Source: UBA4644 sp900555855
Lineage (GTDB): Bacteria > Bacillota > Clostridia > Oscillospirales > Butyricicoccaceae
DNA length: 33,336 nucleotides
Assembly (NCBI GenBank): GCA_052289195.1
Contig: DAWAJD010000024.1
Span: 1-33,336, forward strand
Direction of reading: 5' to 3'
Shown: in pieces, positions 1-7,590 of the stretch
Layout: every line of letters begins with the position of its first letter
Numbering within the stretch: position 1 is the first letter of the stretch
Translations under genes and position numbers: made by a program
Notes under the pieces: model-generated
What the model was told of the DNA's origin: nothing
What the model saw: the letters and a program-made list of their open reading frames with translations, nothing else
The model's database searches: none

Positions 1-1038
1 AAAGCCGCAGCGGAAGCCGAAGCCCAGCGCCACGGAGGATTCCGGCTCGAAGGTCAGGGAGGCGTCGTTGAGCTGGAGCTTTTCCAGCGCGTCCCGCAGG
101 TCGGGATATTTGGAGCCGTCCTCGGTATAAATGCCGCAGTAGACCATGGCCTGAGCCGGCCGGTAGCCGGGCAGCGCCTCTGCCGCAGGACGCTCCGCCT
201 CGGTGATGGTGTCGCCCACCTGCGTATCCTTCACGGTCTTGATGGACGCGGTGAAATAGCCCACCTCGCCGGCGCTGAGGGCCTCCGCCTTGCGCATGCC
301 GAAGGGCTCCAGATAGCCGCATTCCAGCACCTGATACTGGGCCCCGGTGGCCATCAGGCGGATGGTCATGCCCGGACGGATGGTCCCCTGCTTGATGCGA
401 AAATAAACAATGACGCCCAGATAGGGATCGTACTGGCTGTCAAACACCAGGGCCTGCAGCGGCGCATTTTCGTCGCCCTCCGGCGGCGGAACATGCTTCA
501 CGATGTCCTCCAGCACGGCGGGGATATTGATGCCCATTTTTGCGGAGATCTCCGGCGCGTCTGCCGCCGGGAGGCCAATGATGTCCTCCACCTCCTGCTT
601 GGCTTTCTGCGGATCGGCGGCAGGCAGATCGATCTTGTTAAACACCGGCAGGATCTCCAGATCCGCGTCCAGCGCAAGATAGGTGTTGGCCAGCGTCTGA
701 GCCTCCACGCCCTGGGTGGAATCCACCACCAGCACGGCGCCCTCGCAGGCGGCAAGGCTGCGGGAGACCTCGTAGTTGAAGTCCACATGGCCCGGCGTAT
801 CGATCAGGTTCAGCTCATAGGTCTCGCCGTCGTCCGCATGATAATTCAGCGTGACGGCCCGGGCCTTGATGGTGATGCCGCGCTCCTGCTCCAGCTCCAT
901 GTTGTCCAGCATCTGGGAATGGAGCTCCCGCTGGGAGACGGTGTTGGTCAGCTCCAGCAGCCGGTCGGCCAGCGTGGATTTGCCGTGGTCGATGTGGGCG
1001 ATGATGGAAAAATTGCGAATTTTAGAACGGTCAGTCAT
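1..1038 (-). CDS. lepA: Elongation factor 4 (LepA), N-terminal part
   Basis: This is the first 346 residues of the ribosome back-translocating GTPase LepA/EF4; the gene runs off the left edge. The protein binds stalled or mistranslocated ribosomes and hydrolyses GTP. Visible motifs are the P-loop AHIDHGKS at residues 14-21, the switch I motif RGITIKA, DTPGH (G3) and NKID (G4). The EF-Tu domain 2-like region and the start of the LepA-type domain III follow. The start is the ATG preceded by MTDRSK-type coding and a GGAG element about 11 nt upstream. It is not operonic with the genes to its right, which are separated by 140 bp and read toward it on the same strand. Family assignment is secure. 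Confidence 0.96.
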   Translation of the reverse strand, partial: MTDRSKIRNFSIIAHIDHGKSTLADRLLELTNTVSQRELHSQMLDNMELEQERGITIKARAVTLNYHADDGETYELNLIDTPGHVDFNYEVSRSLAACEGAVLVVDSTQGVEAQTLANTYLALDADLEILPVFNKIDLPAADPQKAKQEVEDIIGLPAADAPEISAKMGINIPAVLEDIVKHVPPPEGDENAPLQALVFDSQYDPYLGVIVYFRIKQGTIRPGMTIRLMATGAQYQVLECGYLEPFGMRKAEALSAGEVGYFTASIKTVKDTQVGDTITEAERPAAEALPGYRPAQAMVYCGIYTEDGSKYPDLRDALEKLQLNDASLTFEPESSVALGFGFRCGF

Positions 1039-1087
1039 AATGGCTCGCTCCTGCAACAAAAAGTATCAAGATTTGTTCAATTATTTA

Positions 1088-1115
1088 TCATAGCACAAGC
1101 GCCGCGCCCGCGCAA
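1088..1115 (-). promoter_or_regulatory. lepA promoter candidate
   Basis: On the minus strand TTGCGC (1115-1110) is followed after 16 bp by TATGAT (1093-1088), which carries an extended -10 TGC just upstream. The upstream GC-rich stretch around 1101-1120 closely resembles the one upstream of the xre gene at 13814. Predicted by eye only. Confidence 0.5.
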
Positions 1116-1178
1116 GGCCTGCCCGCCATTTTCCCCGGGCAGAAAAAAGGGGCCGCCCCTGCAGGCAGCCCCAAAGGC

Positions 1179-2063
1179 TCATGCGTTCAGCCGCTCCCCG
1201 GCCAGCAGCGCCGCGCCCGCCATGCCGGCGGCGTTGCCCAGAAGGGCCGGCTTCAGCTCCAGCGGCTCAAAGCCCGGCATGATCTGGCTGCGGGTGCAGC
1301 GGTCGATGCGCCGGAACAGCGCCTCGTTCTGCAAGATGCCCCCGCCCAGGACCATCAGCGGCGGATTGAAGATATGGATCAGCGTGCTCAGGCCATAGGC
1401 CGCCCGCCGGACCCACTGATCCACCAGCGCGGAGACCTCCGGATCGTCCAGATGCCGGCAGACGGCCCGTCCGTCCGTGAGCTCCGGCCGGCGCTGACGC
1501 ACCATCGCCACCAGCGAGGAGGCTGCAGCGAAGTTCTCGTAAAAGGCGCCCCAGGGGCCCTCCGCCGGCTGCTGGCTGAACAGCTGCATCCCGCCGAACT
1601 CCCCGGCGGAGCTGCTGGCGCCCCGATAGACCCTGCCGTCCAGGACGATGGCGCCGCCCACACAGGTCCCGTAAGTCACCATGAGAAAATCCCCGGCGCC
1701 CCGGCCCGCACCAAGCCGCGCTTCGCCGAAGGCCGCGGCGTTCACATCGTTTTCCACCGCCGCAGGAACGCCGTAGCGCTCCTCCAGCATGGCCCGCAGC
1801 GGCGTGCCGGTATAATCGGAGAGCACATTGTCAAAGAGGATCTCCCCCTCCCGCCCCACGGTGCCCCGGGTGGAGACGCCCACGGCTTCAAAGGGGCCCA
1901 TACGGTCCAGCAGAGCAAAGACCTGCTCCAGCAGCGCCCGGGCGGAGACGATGGGGGTGGCGGTCTCCCGCTGTCCGGTCAGGGCGTTTTCCGTCCAGAG
2001 GGCGGATTTGATGGAGGTCCCCCCGATGTCCAGCACCGCGATCCGCGCGTCATTCCTCCACAT
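1179..2063 (-). CDS. ROK-family sugar kinase (probable amino-sugar or hexose kinase)
   Basis: A 294-residue ROK (repressor, ORF, kinase) family protein that should phosphorylate a hexose or N-acetyl-hexosamine with ATP. The N-terminal phosphate-binding motif DIGGTSIK lies at residues 12-19 and the catalytic END motif at 104-106 (Asp106). No helix-turn-helix precedes the kinase fold, so it is an enzyme rather than a NagC-like repressor. The usual zinc site of ROK kinases is absent: GExGH is GEFGG (residues 154-158) and no CxCGxxGC cluster follows, a pattern known from some ROK subgroups. The start codon overlaps the 3' end of nagB by 14 nt, so translation is probably coupled and the substrate is probably an amino sugar entering at the NagB step; the exact sugar cannot be read from sequence. 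Confidence 0.85.
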   Translation of the reverse strand: MWRNDARIAVLDIGGTSIKSALWTENALTGQRETATPIVSARALLEQVFALLDRMGPFEAVGVSTRGTVGREGEILFDNVLSDYTGTPLRAMLEERYGVPAAVENDVNAAAFGEARLGAGRGAGDFLMVTYGTCVGGAIVLDGRVYRGASSSAGEFGGMQLFSQQPAEGPWGAFYENFAAASSLVAMVRQRRPELTDGRAVCRHLDDPEVSALVDQWVRRAAYGLSTLIHIFNPPLMVLGGGILQNEALFRRIDRCTRSQIMPGFEPLELKPALLGNAAGMAGAALLAGERLNA

Positions 2064-2763
2064 GACAGATCACCGTCAGATCCGGGTGCAGCTGCAGGAT
2101 AGAGGCGGGCACCTGAGCGCTGATGGGCCCGAACAGCGCCTGCTCCAGCGCCTGCTTCTTGGCCGGCCCCTCCGCGATGAGCAGGATCTTACGCGCCTGC
2201 ATGATCAGACGGATGCCCATGGTAATGGCCTGCCGGGGAACCTGGTCTGCCGAGGCAAAGAACCGCTGATTGGCCCGGATGGTGCTCTCCTTCAGGGCCA
2301 CGATATGGGTATCCTTCTCAAAGGCCTCGCCCGGCTCGTTAAAGGCGATATGGCCGTTGCCGCCGATGCCCAGCAGCTGCAGGTCGATGCCGCCCCGCTC
2401 TGCGATGGCCGCGTCATATTCCCGGCAGGCCCGGGCCAGATCGGTGGCGCAGCCGTCGGGCACATGGCATCGCTCTGGCGCCAGATTTACATGGTCAAAC
2501 AAATTTCTCCGCATAAAGGCATGATAGCTCTGAGGGTTCTCCGGCGAAAGGCCCACATACTCGTCCAGATTGAAGGTGGTGACCCGTGAAAAATCGACAT
2601 CGTCCTTTTGATACCATTCCACCAGCTGACGGTAAGTCCCGATGGGTGTGGAGCCCGTGGCCAGACCCAGGACGCACTCCGGCTTCAGGATCACCTGCGC
2701 GGAGATCAGGTTGGCGGCCTTGCGGCTCAGGTCCTGATAGCTTTTTGCCTTGATGATCTTCAT
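2050..2763 (-). CDS. nagB: Glucosamine-6-phosphate deaminase
   Basis: A 237-residue NagB that converts glucosamine-6-phosphate to fructose-6-phosphate and ammonium in the cytoplasm, linking amino sugars to glycolysis. The sugar-phosphate loop GLATGSTP lies at residues 33-40, the NLDEYVGL motif with Asp67/Glu68 at 65-72, and the catalytic LGIGGNGHIAFNEP segment with His138 and Glu143 at 131-144. Length is slightly shorter than the 240-266 residue family norm but all catalytic segments are present. I chose the MKIIKAKS start: it has a GAGGTG element 7 nt upstream and matches the family N-terminus. A longer frame extends 39 nt upstream without a good RBS. It is first in a two-gene unit with the ROK kinase. 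Confidence 0.95.
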   Translation of the reverse strand: MKIIKAKSYQDLSRKAANLISAQVILKPECVLGLATGSTPIGTYRQLVEWYQKDDVDFSRVTTFNLDEYVGLSPENPQSYHAFMRRNLFDHVNLAPERCHVPDGCATDLARACREYDAAIAERGGIDLQLLGIGGNGHIAFNEPGEAFEKDTHIVALKESTIRANQRFFASADQVPRQAITMGIRLIMQARKILLIAEGPAKKQALEQALFGPISAQVPASILQLHPDLTVICHVEE

Positions 2764-2819
2764 AGCGTTCACCTCGTTGAAATTCCGCCGGACGGCGGTC
2801 AAAGATTAAAGATGACTGT

Positions 2820-2848
2820 ATTGTATCACGCTTTTTCCGAAAGCGCCA
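2820..2848 (-). promoter_or_regulatory. nagB promoter candidate (extended -10)
   Basis: On the minus strand TACAAT (2825-2820) carries an extended -10 (TGA immediately upstream). The -35 position 17 bp away (TGGCGC) is poor. An AAACGCGTTT palindrome at 2886-2895 lies upstream. Confidence 0.4.
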
Positions 2849-2932
2849 CTGTTTTTCCCGCCGCCGATGATGAGGGGCAAAGGAAAAACGCGTTTATCGT
2901 CCTATCCGATGGTTTTCACGAATGTTCAAAAA

Positions 2933-2967
2933 GTCCAATTGGACAATTTCAGCAGCTTGTTTATAAT
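2933..2967 (+). promoter_or_regulatory. Promoter of the SsuABC-like operon with overlapping palindromic operator
   Basis: TTGGAC (2939-2944), a 17-bp spacer and a perfect TATAAT (2962-2967) form a near-consensus sigma-70 promoter 39 bp before the first ORF. The -35 hexamer is the right half of the perfect 12-bp palindrome GTCCAATTGGAC (2933-2944), placed where a dimeric repressor would block RNA polymerase. The promoter is directly visible; its repressor is not encoded nearby. Confidence 0.75.
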
Positions 2968-3006
2968 AAAGCTGTTTGAGCCTGAAAGGAAAGAGGTCAT
3001 ACTTCC

Positions 3007-4080
3007 ATGTCTGACGGACCCCTGACAACCAACGAGCGCGGCGCAGACGCCGCCCTGCTGTCCGGTCTCAACCGCCGCCAGCTGAAGGAGCTGGAGGAAA
3101 AGCGGAAAACGCCGGCCCAGAAGGCCGCGGAGGCCGCCATTCTGCTGCTGCCGCTGCTCTGCGGCGGGCTGGCGCTGGCGGAATATCTGCTGCTGCCCAA
3201 CCACAGCCGCAACCCCAGACCCTGGAGCTATGTATGGGTGCTGGGCGCGGCCGTCCTGTTCTATCTGGTCTGCCTGCTGGCGGCCCTGCTGCGGAAAAAC
3301 AGGGGCGAAAAAGCGTTTTACGAAACGCTGCGCTACCGTGCGCCGCATGTTTCCGCGCTGTTTCTGTTTCTGGCCCTGTATGATTACCTTACGCTGAAGA
3401 CCGGCGTCCTGACCCAGCCCTTCGTCCCCTGCATGAATTCCATCATCAACGCCTTTCTGGTGGACTACAGGCTGCTGGCCGACTGCACGCTGAACACCCT
3501 GAAGCTTTTGTTTCTGGGCTATTCCATCGGCGTGAGCCTCGGCCTGATCACCGGCATCGCCTGTGGCTATTCCAAAAGGGCCCGCTACTGGCTGGATCCG
3601 CTGATCAAATTTCTCGGCCCCATCCCCACCTCCACCTGGATCCCCATCATCATGGTGGTGGCGTCCTCCCTGTTCAGCGGCGCAGTGTTCATCATCGCGC
3701 TGGGCTCCTGGTTCGCCGTGACGGTGGCTTCGCTGACGGGCATCTCCAATGTGGGCAAAGAATATTTCGAGGCCGCGCGGACGCTGGGGGCCACCGAGCG
3801 GCAGCTGGTGTTCCATGTGGCCATCCCTCACGCCATGCCCTCTATTCTGCAGGGCTGCACACAGGCCATGAGCTCCTCCTGTGTGGCCATCATGATCGCG
3901 GAGATGCTGGGCGTCAAGTCCGGTCTGGGCTGGTACATGACCTGGCAGACCGGCTGGGCCAGTTATGACAAATCCTTTGCCGCCCTGTTTGTGATCTGCC
4001 TGATCTTCACGCTGGTCACCAACGGTCTGGAGCGGATCAAGCGCTATCTGCTCAGATGGCAGAACGGAGCTGAAAAATGA
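3007..4080 (+). CDS. ABC importer permease, SsuC/TauC/NitT-type
   Basis: A 357-residue inner-membrane permease of the nitrate/sulfonate/taurine-type ABC importers (BPD_transp_1 fold). The C-terminal ~210 residues carry the classical core with the EAA loop EYFEAARTLGATERQLVFHV at residues 252-271, which docks on the ATPase. The first ~130 residues are an extension: a charged lysine/glutamate-rich head (about 21-40), then extra hydrophobic segments at about 43-63, 74-94 and 115-128. Typical family members are about 250 residues. The stop codon overlaps the start of the ATPase gene (ATGA), so the two are translationally coupled. The substrate is not evident, and no TPP or other riboswitch consensus is seen in the 39-nt leader. 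Confidence 0.9.
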   Translation: MSDGPLTTNERGADAALLSGLNRRQLKELEEKRKTPAQKAAEAAILLLPLLCGGLALAEYLLLPNHSRNPRPWSYVWVLGAAVLFYLVCLLAALLRKNRGEKAFYETLRYRAPHVSALFLFLALYDYLTLKTGVLTQPFVPCMNSIINAFLVDYRLLADCTLNTLKLLFLGYSIGVSLGLITGIACGYSKRARYWLDPLIKFLGPIPTSTWIPIIMVVASSLFSGAVFIIALGSWFAVTVASLTGISNVGKEYFEAARTLGATERQLVFHVAIPHAMPSILQGCTQAMSSSCVAIMIAEMLGVKSGLGWYMTWQTGWASYDKSFAALFVICLIFTLVTNGLERIKRYLLRWQNGAEK

Positions 4081-4859
4081 TGTCTGACGAAATGAGACCC
4101 GTCTCCCTGCAGCTGGAAAAGGTCAGCAAGGTCTTTGCCAAGGTAGAGCGCGATCAGGTCACCCACGCGCTGCAGGATGTGAGCGTATCCATGACCAGCG
4201 GCGAGTTTGTCTCGCTGGTGGGGCCCTCCGGCTGCGGAAAATCCACCATCCTCCGGCTGGTGGCCGGGCTGATCGCGCCCACGCTGGGCCGCGTCACGGT
4301 GGACGGCGCGGAGGTCAGCGGCCCCTCTCCCCAGCGGGGGCTGGTCTTTCAGAACCCCACGCTCTTCCCCTGGCTGACGGTAGAAAAAAACATCTCCTTC
4401 AGTCTGGATATGCGGGGCGACCGGCAGGACAAGGCCGAAAAGGTCCGGCATATGCTGGAGATCACCGGTCTGGAGCGCTTCAAAAACGATTATCCCGCCC
4501 AGCTTTCCGGCGGCATGGCCCAGCGGGTGGCTCTGGTGCGCACGCTGATCAACCAGCCGGAGATCCTGCTGCTGGACGAGCCTTTGGGCGCGCTGGACGC
4601 CTTTACCCGGATGAATATGCAGGATGAGATCCTGAACATCTGGTCCCAGCGGAAGCAGCTGGCGCTGATGGTCACCCACAGCATCGACGAGGCGGTCTAT
4701 ATGGGCACCCGGGTCCTGGTGATGGAAGCCAACCCCGGCCGGATCGTGGCGGATATCCGCATCGACGAGCGCTTCCCCCGGGACCGCTCCTCCGCCAGCT
4801 TTGTGGAATACCGCAACGAGATCCTGAACAAGCTGCATTTTGGCGGCAAAAACCATTGA
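4077..4859 (+). CDS. ABC importer ATP-binding protein, SsuB/TauB-type
   Basis: A 260-residue ATPase subunit that powers the importer formed with the preceding permease. Motifs appear in order: Walker A GPSGCGKST (49-57), Q-loop Gln92 in VFQNPTLFPW, signature LSGGMAQR (143-150), Walker B ILLLDEP (163-169), D-loop GALDA and the H-loop histidine His201. The signature is LSGGMAQR where this subfamily usually has LSGGMxQR, a normal variation. The gene starts inside the permease stop codon. The C-terminus is a short family-typical tail. Confidence 0.93.
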   Translation: MMSDEMRPVSLQLEKVSKVFAKVERDQVTHALQDVSVSMTSGEFVSLVGPSGCGKSTILRLVAGLIAPTLGRVTVDGAEVSGPSPQRGLVFQNPTLFPWLTVEKNISFSLDMRGDRQDKAEKVRHMLEITGLERFKNDYPAQLSGGMAQRVALVRTLINQPEILLLDEPLGALDAFTRMNMQDEILNIWSQRKQLALMVTHSIDEAVYMGTRVLVMEANPGRIVADIRIDERFPRDRSSASFVEYRNEILNKLHFGGKNH

Positions 4860-4860
4860 T

Positions 4861-4884
4861 TTATCCGGCAGAGCCTGCCGATAA
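4861..4884 (+). promoter_or_regulatory. Intercistronic hairpin before the binding-protein gene
   Basis: CGGCAG and CTGCCG pair around a 3-nt loop, with flanking TTAT/ATAA extending the stem past one bulged base. No U-run follows on the plus strand (A-rich instead), so this is probably an mRNA-stabilising or processing hairpin that favours high expression of the binding protein. Confidence 0.45.
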
Positions 4885-4914
4885 ATAAAAAAAGATACAA
4901 GGAGAACGAAAACC

Positions 4915-6123
4915 ATGAAAAAAGTCATTGCCTTGCTGCTCGTCATGGTCATGGCGCTGTCTCTGTGCGCCTGTGCCAACACAAGCGACAAAGACGAGCA
5001 GGGCGGAGCCCAGAAATCCAATGTGATCGTCGATTCCAACAACGACGGCCAGATCGAGGTCGGCACCGTGGACGATGTGGAAGTCAACCAGCAGAGCGAG
5101 CATCTGGACGCCGCCGATGCCTCTGCCTCCGGCAAGTGGGAAGCGCTGTTCGTCCCCGTGGACATCGAAGGCCGCGCCATCGATATGGCCGAGTTTGACC
5201 TGACCCCCACCGCGGAAGAGCTGGAAGCCATGAAGAACGAGCCCGCTTACGGCCGCCCCATCCATTACTTCATGTCCGACGGCTGCACCTCCGGCCCCAC
5301 CATGGCGGACCATCTGGGCTATTATGAAGAAGCCGGCCTGACTGCCGAGGGCGTCAAGGGCAGCTCCGATGTGGAAGCGCTGGGCACCGATCAGGTGGAT
5401 GTTGCCACCGGCATGATGGCCAAGATGCTGGTCCCCATCACCAACGGCGTGGACATCACCTTCGTGGGCGGCGCCCATATCGGCTGCAAGTCCCTGTATG
5501 TTCTGGCCGACAGCGCCTATGCCACGACTGCCGACCTGAAGGGCCAGAAGATCTCCGTCCCCAACGGAATCGGCAAATCTGACTACAACATCACCGCTCT
5601 GCTGCTGGACGCCGACGGCATCAACTACAGCTCTGATGTGGAGCTGGTCCAGGTCTCTGCCGACGCCTGCGTCACCTCCATGGAAAACGGTGAGATCGCT
5701 GCGGCCCTGCTCAGCGACACCTTTGCCTACTCCATGGTCAAGGACGGTAAGCTGAAGTGCATCCGCTCCCAGCTGGACACCGACTTTGCGGACCGGGTCT
5801 GCTGCGTCATGGCCATGAACGGCACCTTCGTCAAGGAGAACCCCACCATCGCCAAGAAGGTGGCTCAGGCCGTTCAGAAGGCCCACAGCTGGATGCGCGA
5901 CAATTCCGAGGAAGCTACCAAGGTCCTGATGGACATGGGCTGGAACGGCGGCAACTATGAGATGAACATCATGATCAACAATTCTCTGCAGTTCGGCCTT
6001 TCCGATGACTTCACCGGCAACACCCTGAAGGACTTCATTCAGCGCTATATCCGGCTGGGTCTGATCACCTCCATGGACAACGCCGACGAGGTCCTGGAGC
6101 TGGCCTGGACGCCGATCCTGTAA
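4915..6123 (+). CDS. ABC importer substrate-binding lipoprotein (NMT1/SsuA-like)
   Basis: A 402-residue secreted, lipid-anchored binding protein for the preceding permease and ATPase. Residues 1-19 are a signal peptide ending in the lipobox LCAC, so Cys20 should be diacylated. A linker rich in Asp, Glu and Ser (about 22-65) and an unusual ~45-residue stretch precede the periplasmic-binding fold, which begins near residue 115 (FMSDGCTSGPTMADHLGYYE). Typical NMT1/SsuA features are a glycine-rich ligand loop, the GCKSLYVLAD segment and DLKGQKISVPNGIG. RBS AAGGAG lies 8 nt before ATG. The family binds sulfonates, nitrate, or pyrimidine/thiamine precursors; the ligand here is unknown. It is the last gene of the operon and is followed by two terminators. 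Confidence 0.88.
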   Translation: MKKVIALLLVMVMALSLCACANTSDKDEQGGAQKSNVIVDSNNDGQIEVGTVDDVEVNQQSEHLDAADASASGKWEALFVPVDIEGRAIDMAEFDLTPTAEELEAMKNEPAYGRPIHYFMSDGCTSGPTMADHLGYYEEAGLTAEGVKGSSDVEALGTDQVDVATGMMAKMLVPITNGVDITFVGGAHIGCKSLYVLADSAYATTADLKGQKISVPNGIGKSDYNITALLLDADGINYSSDVELVQVSADACVTSMENGEIAAALLSDTFAYSMVKDGKLKCIRSQLDTDFADRVCCVMAMNGTFVKENPTIAKKVAQAVQKAHSWMRDNSEEATKVLMDMGWNGGNYEMNIMINNSLQFGLSDDFTGNTLKDFIQRYIRLGLITSMDNADEVLELAWTPIL

Positions 6124-6154
6124 CCTGACCCCATCCAAACCCCTCCGATTTTTC

Positions 6155-6188
6155 AAGCGCAGAGCGGATCATTCCGTTCTGCGCTTTT
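6155..6188 (+). terminator. Rho-independent terminator of the SsuABC-like operon
   Basis: AAGCGCAGA (6155-6163) pairs perfectly with TCTGCGCTT (6178-6186), an inner CGGA/TCCG pairing continues the stem, and TTTT follows. It begins 31 nt after the stop codon. Confidence 0.85.
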
Positions 6189-6210
6189 CCGTGCCGCCGG
6201 GAGACGGCAA

Positions 6211-6247
6211 AGCCCGTCCCGGGATCTGGCCGGGACGGGCTGTTTTT
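6211..6247 (+). terminator. Second rho-independent terminator
   Basis: A perfect 12-bp stem AGCCCGTCCCGG/CCGGGACGGGCT with a 7-nt loop is followed by TTTTT at 6243-6247. It is oriented for plus-strand transcription and backs up the previous terminator before the convergent ABC gene. Confidence 0.85.
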
Positions 6248-6266
6248 CTGTTGGCTGCGCTGCTTT

Positions 6267-7352
6267 TCAGGCCTTCCAGCCTGCGGCCTGCCGGCGCTCC
6301 ACCACGAAGCGGCGATAAAGGCCGTCCACGGCCACCAGCTGGTCGTGGGTGCCCTGCTGGACGATCCGGCCATGATCCACCACGAAAATGCGGTCTGCAT
6401 TGCGCACGGTCTTGAGCCGGTGGGCGATGAGGATCACCGTCTTGTCGTGGGTCAGCTCGTCCACGGCCTCCATCAGCTCCTTTTCGTTCTCCGGATCCAC
6501 ATTGGCGGTGGCCTCATCCAGAATGACGATGGGCGCGTCCTTCAGCATGGCCCGGGCGATGGAGATCCGCTGCCGTTCGCCGCTGGAAAGATGTCCGCCG
6601 GCGGCGCCGCAGACCGTCTGATAGCCGTTTTCCAGGTTCATAATGAACGCATGACAGCCGCAGGCCTTGGCGGCGGCAATGACCTTCTCGTCGCTGGCCC
6701 CCTGTCTGCCCAGACGGATGTTGTCCATGACGGAAAGGTCAAACAGATAGTTGTCCTGCGACACATAGGCGATGCGTTTGGTGCATTCCGAAAGGGGCAA
6801 GGTGCGGATGTCCGCGCCGCCCAGCGGCACCACGATCAGCATGGAAAGGCCCATCCGCCAGTCTACCGAAAACAGCAGCGCCAGCACCGCCAGCGCGCCC
6901 ACGATATTGGTGGTCATCTCCGGCAGCAGGTGCGCCAGCGTGGTCTCGATGGCGTCTACCCGCTCCACGATGATATTTTTATAGGAGCCGGAAGAGCGCT
7001 CCAGCACCGTCCCCAGCGGCAGCGTCGCCAGCTTATCCATCAGCCGGATGCGGGTCTTTGCCAGCACATGGAAGGTGGCGTGGTGGGAGATGGTGGTGGA
7101 AATGCTGTGCAGCACATAGCGCAGGGCCCAAAAGCCCGCCATCCAAAGGCACAGCGTCAGGCACCGGGAAAGCTCCGCCGTGCCGTTGACCAGTCCGGTG
7201 ATGATCCGGATCATAATGAAATACGGCGCAAGGGAGCAGGCCACGCCCAGCAGGGCCGCAAGAATGCTCAGGGCATATTCCCCCCGCCTTCCCTCCGCCA
7301 GCTCCATCAGCCACGAGGCCGCGGAACGCTTCTGCGCAGCGTTTTTGTTCAT
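6267..7352 (-). CDS. ABC exporter half-transporter with large internal deletion (no Walker A)
   Basis: A 361-residue remnant of a fused membrane-ATPase exporter (ABC_membrane plus ABC_tran; normally ~580 residues). Residues 1-175 carry the first membrane helices. At about residues 176-179 the sequence jumps from IVVPLG into GGADIRTLPLSEC, which normally lies after Walker A in the ATPase domain. About 200-220 residues are missing: the last TM helices, the coupling region and the whole P-loop. The rest is intact: Q-loop Gln199, signature LSSGERQR (255-262), Walker B IVILDEAT (275-282) and His311. Without Walker A it should not bind or hydrolyse ATP on its own. The frame is preserved across the junction. 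Its ATG overlaps the stop of the 33-aa ORF upstream (ATGA). It is probably a pseudogene; a strain-specific or assembly deletion is the alternative. Confidence 0.85.
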   Translation of the reverse strand: MNKNAAQKRSAASWLMELAEGRRGEYALSILAALLGVACSLAPYFIMIRIITGLVNGTAELSRCLTLCLWMAGFWALRYVLHSISTTISHHATFHVLAKTRIRLMDKLATLPLGTVLERSSGSYKNIIVERVDAIETTLAHLLPEMTTNIVGALAVLALLFSVDWRMGLSMLIVVPLGGADIRTLPLSECTKRIAYVSQDNYLFDLSVMDNIRLGRQGASDEKVIAAAKACGCHAFIMNLENGYQTVCGAAGGHLSSGERQRISIARAMLKDAPIVILDEATANVDPENEKELMEAVDELTHDKTVILIAHRLKTVRNADRIFVVDHGRIVQQGTHDQLVAVDGLYRRFVVERRQAAGWKA

Positions 7353-7450
7353 TTGCCGCTCCCTCCCCTCGCTTCGCTTCGCATCCGCCAGGGAGTCCCA
7401 GGGGCCGCGGCGTGCCCGCGTCTGCAGTTTCCAATCCTTGCAATGCTCAT
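7349..7450 (-). CDS. 33-aa ORF translationally coupled to the ABC exporter gene
   Basis: A 33-residue ORF (starting MSIARIGN, ending GGSGK) whose TGA overlaps the ATG of the ABC gene. It has the best ribosome binding site of the pair, AAAGGAG with 8-nt spacing. No family is recognised. It could be a leader peptide, or the fused ends of a deleted first half-transporter gene, since such exporters usually occur as two adjacent genes. Support is the RBS and the stop/start overlap only. Confidence 0.45.
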   Translation of the reverse strand: MSIARIGNCRRGHAAAPGTPWRMRSEARGGSGK

Positions 7451-7511
7451 GCGCAAATCTCCTTTGCTTCTGTATTTTGATTGGGATCCTTCCGGGTCCG
7501 CTTTTGGCGCG

Positions 7512-7527
7512 GTTAGAGTTCTCTAAC
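7512..7527 (-). promoter_or_regulatory. Inverted repeat (operator candidate) in the ABC exporter leader
   Basis: GTTAGAG-TT-CTCTAAC is a perfect 7-bp inverted repeat with a 2-bp centre, about 60-80 bp downstream of the -10 box. Its form suits a dimeric repressor of an efflux gene; as RNA it could only form a stem with the innermost pairs opened. Confidence 0.5.
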
Positions 7528-7537
7528 TATCCGCCGT

Positions 7538-7560
7538 AAAAAACAGGCGGCGCACCGCCC
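7538..7560 (-). terminator. Attenuator-like terminator in the ABC exporter leader
   Basis: On the minus strand GGCGG-TGCG-CCGCC is followed by TG and six T (7543-7538), and then by ACGGCGG, whose GGCGG could pair with the same CCGCC as an antiterminator. It lies between the predicted promoter (7591-7619) and the 33-aa ORF, as an attenuator would. Confidence 0.5.
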
Positions 7561-7590
7561 GAAGATCCCGCCATGCTTGATGACGCCGCT

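Noticed and set aside
2968..3006. Thiamin or other riboswitch upstream of the NMT1/SsuABC-like operon
   Set aside because: The leader from the predicted start site is only about 30 nt and has no aptamer consensus.
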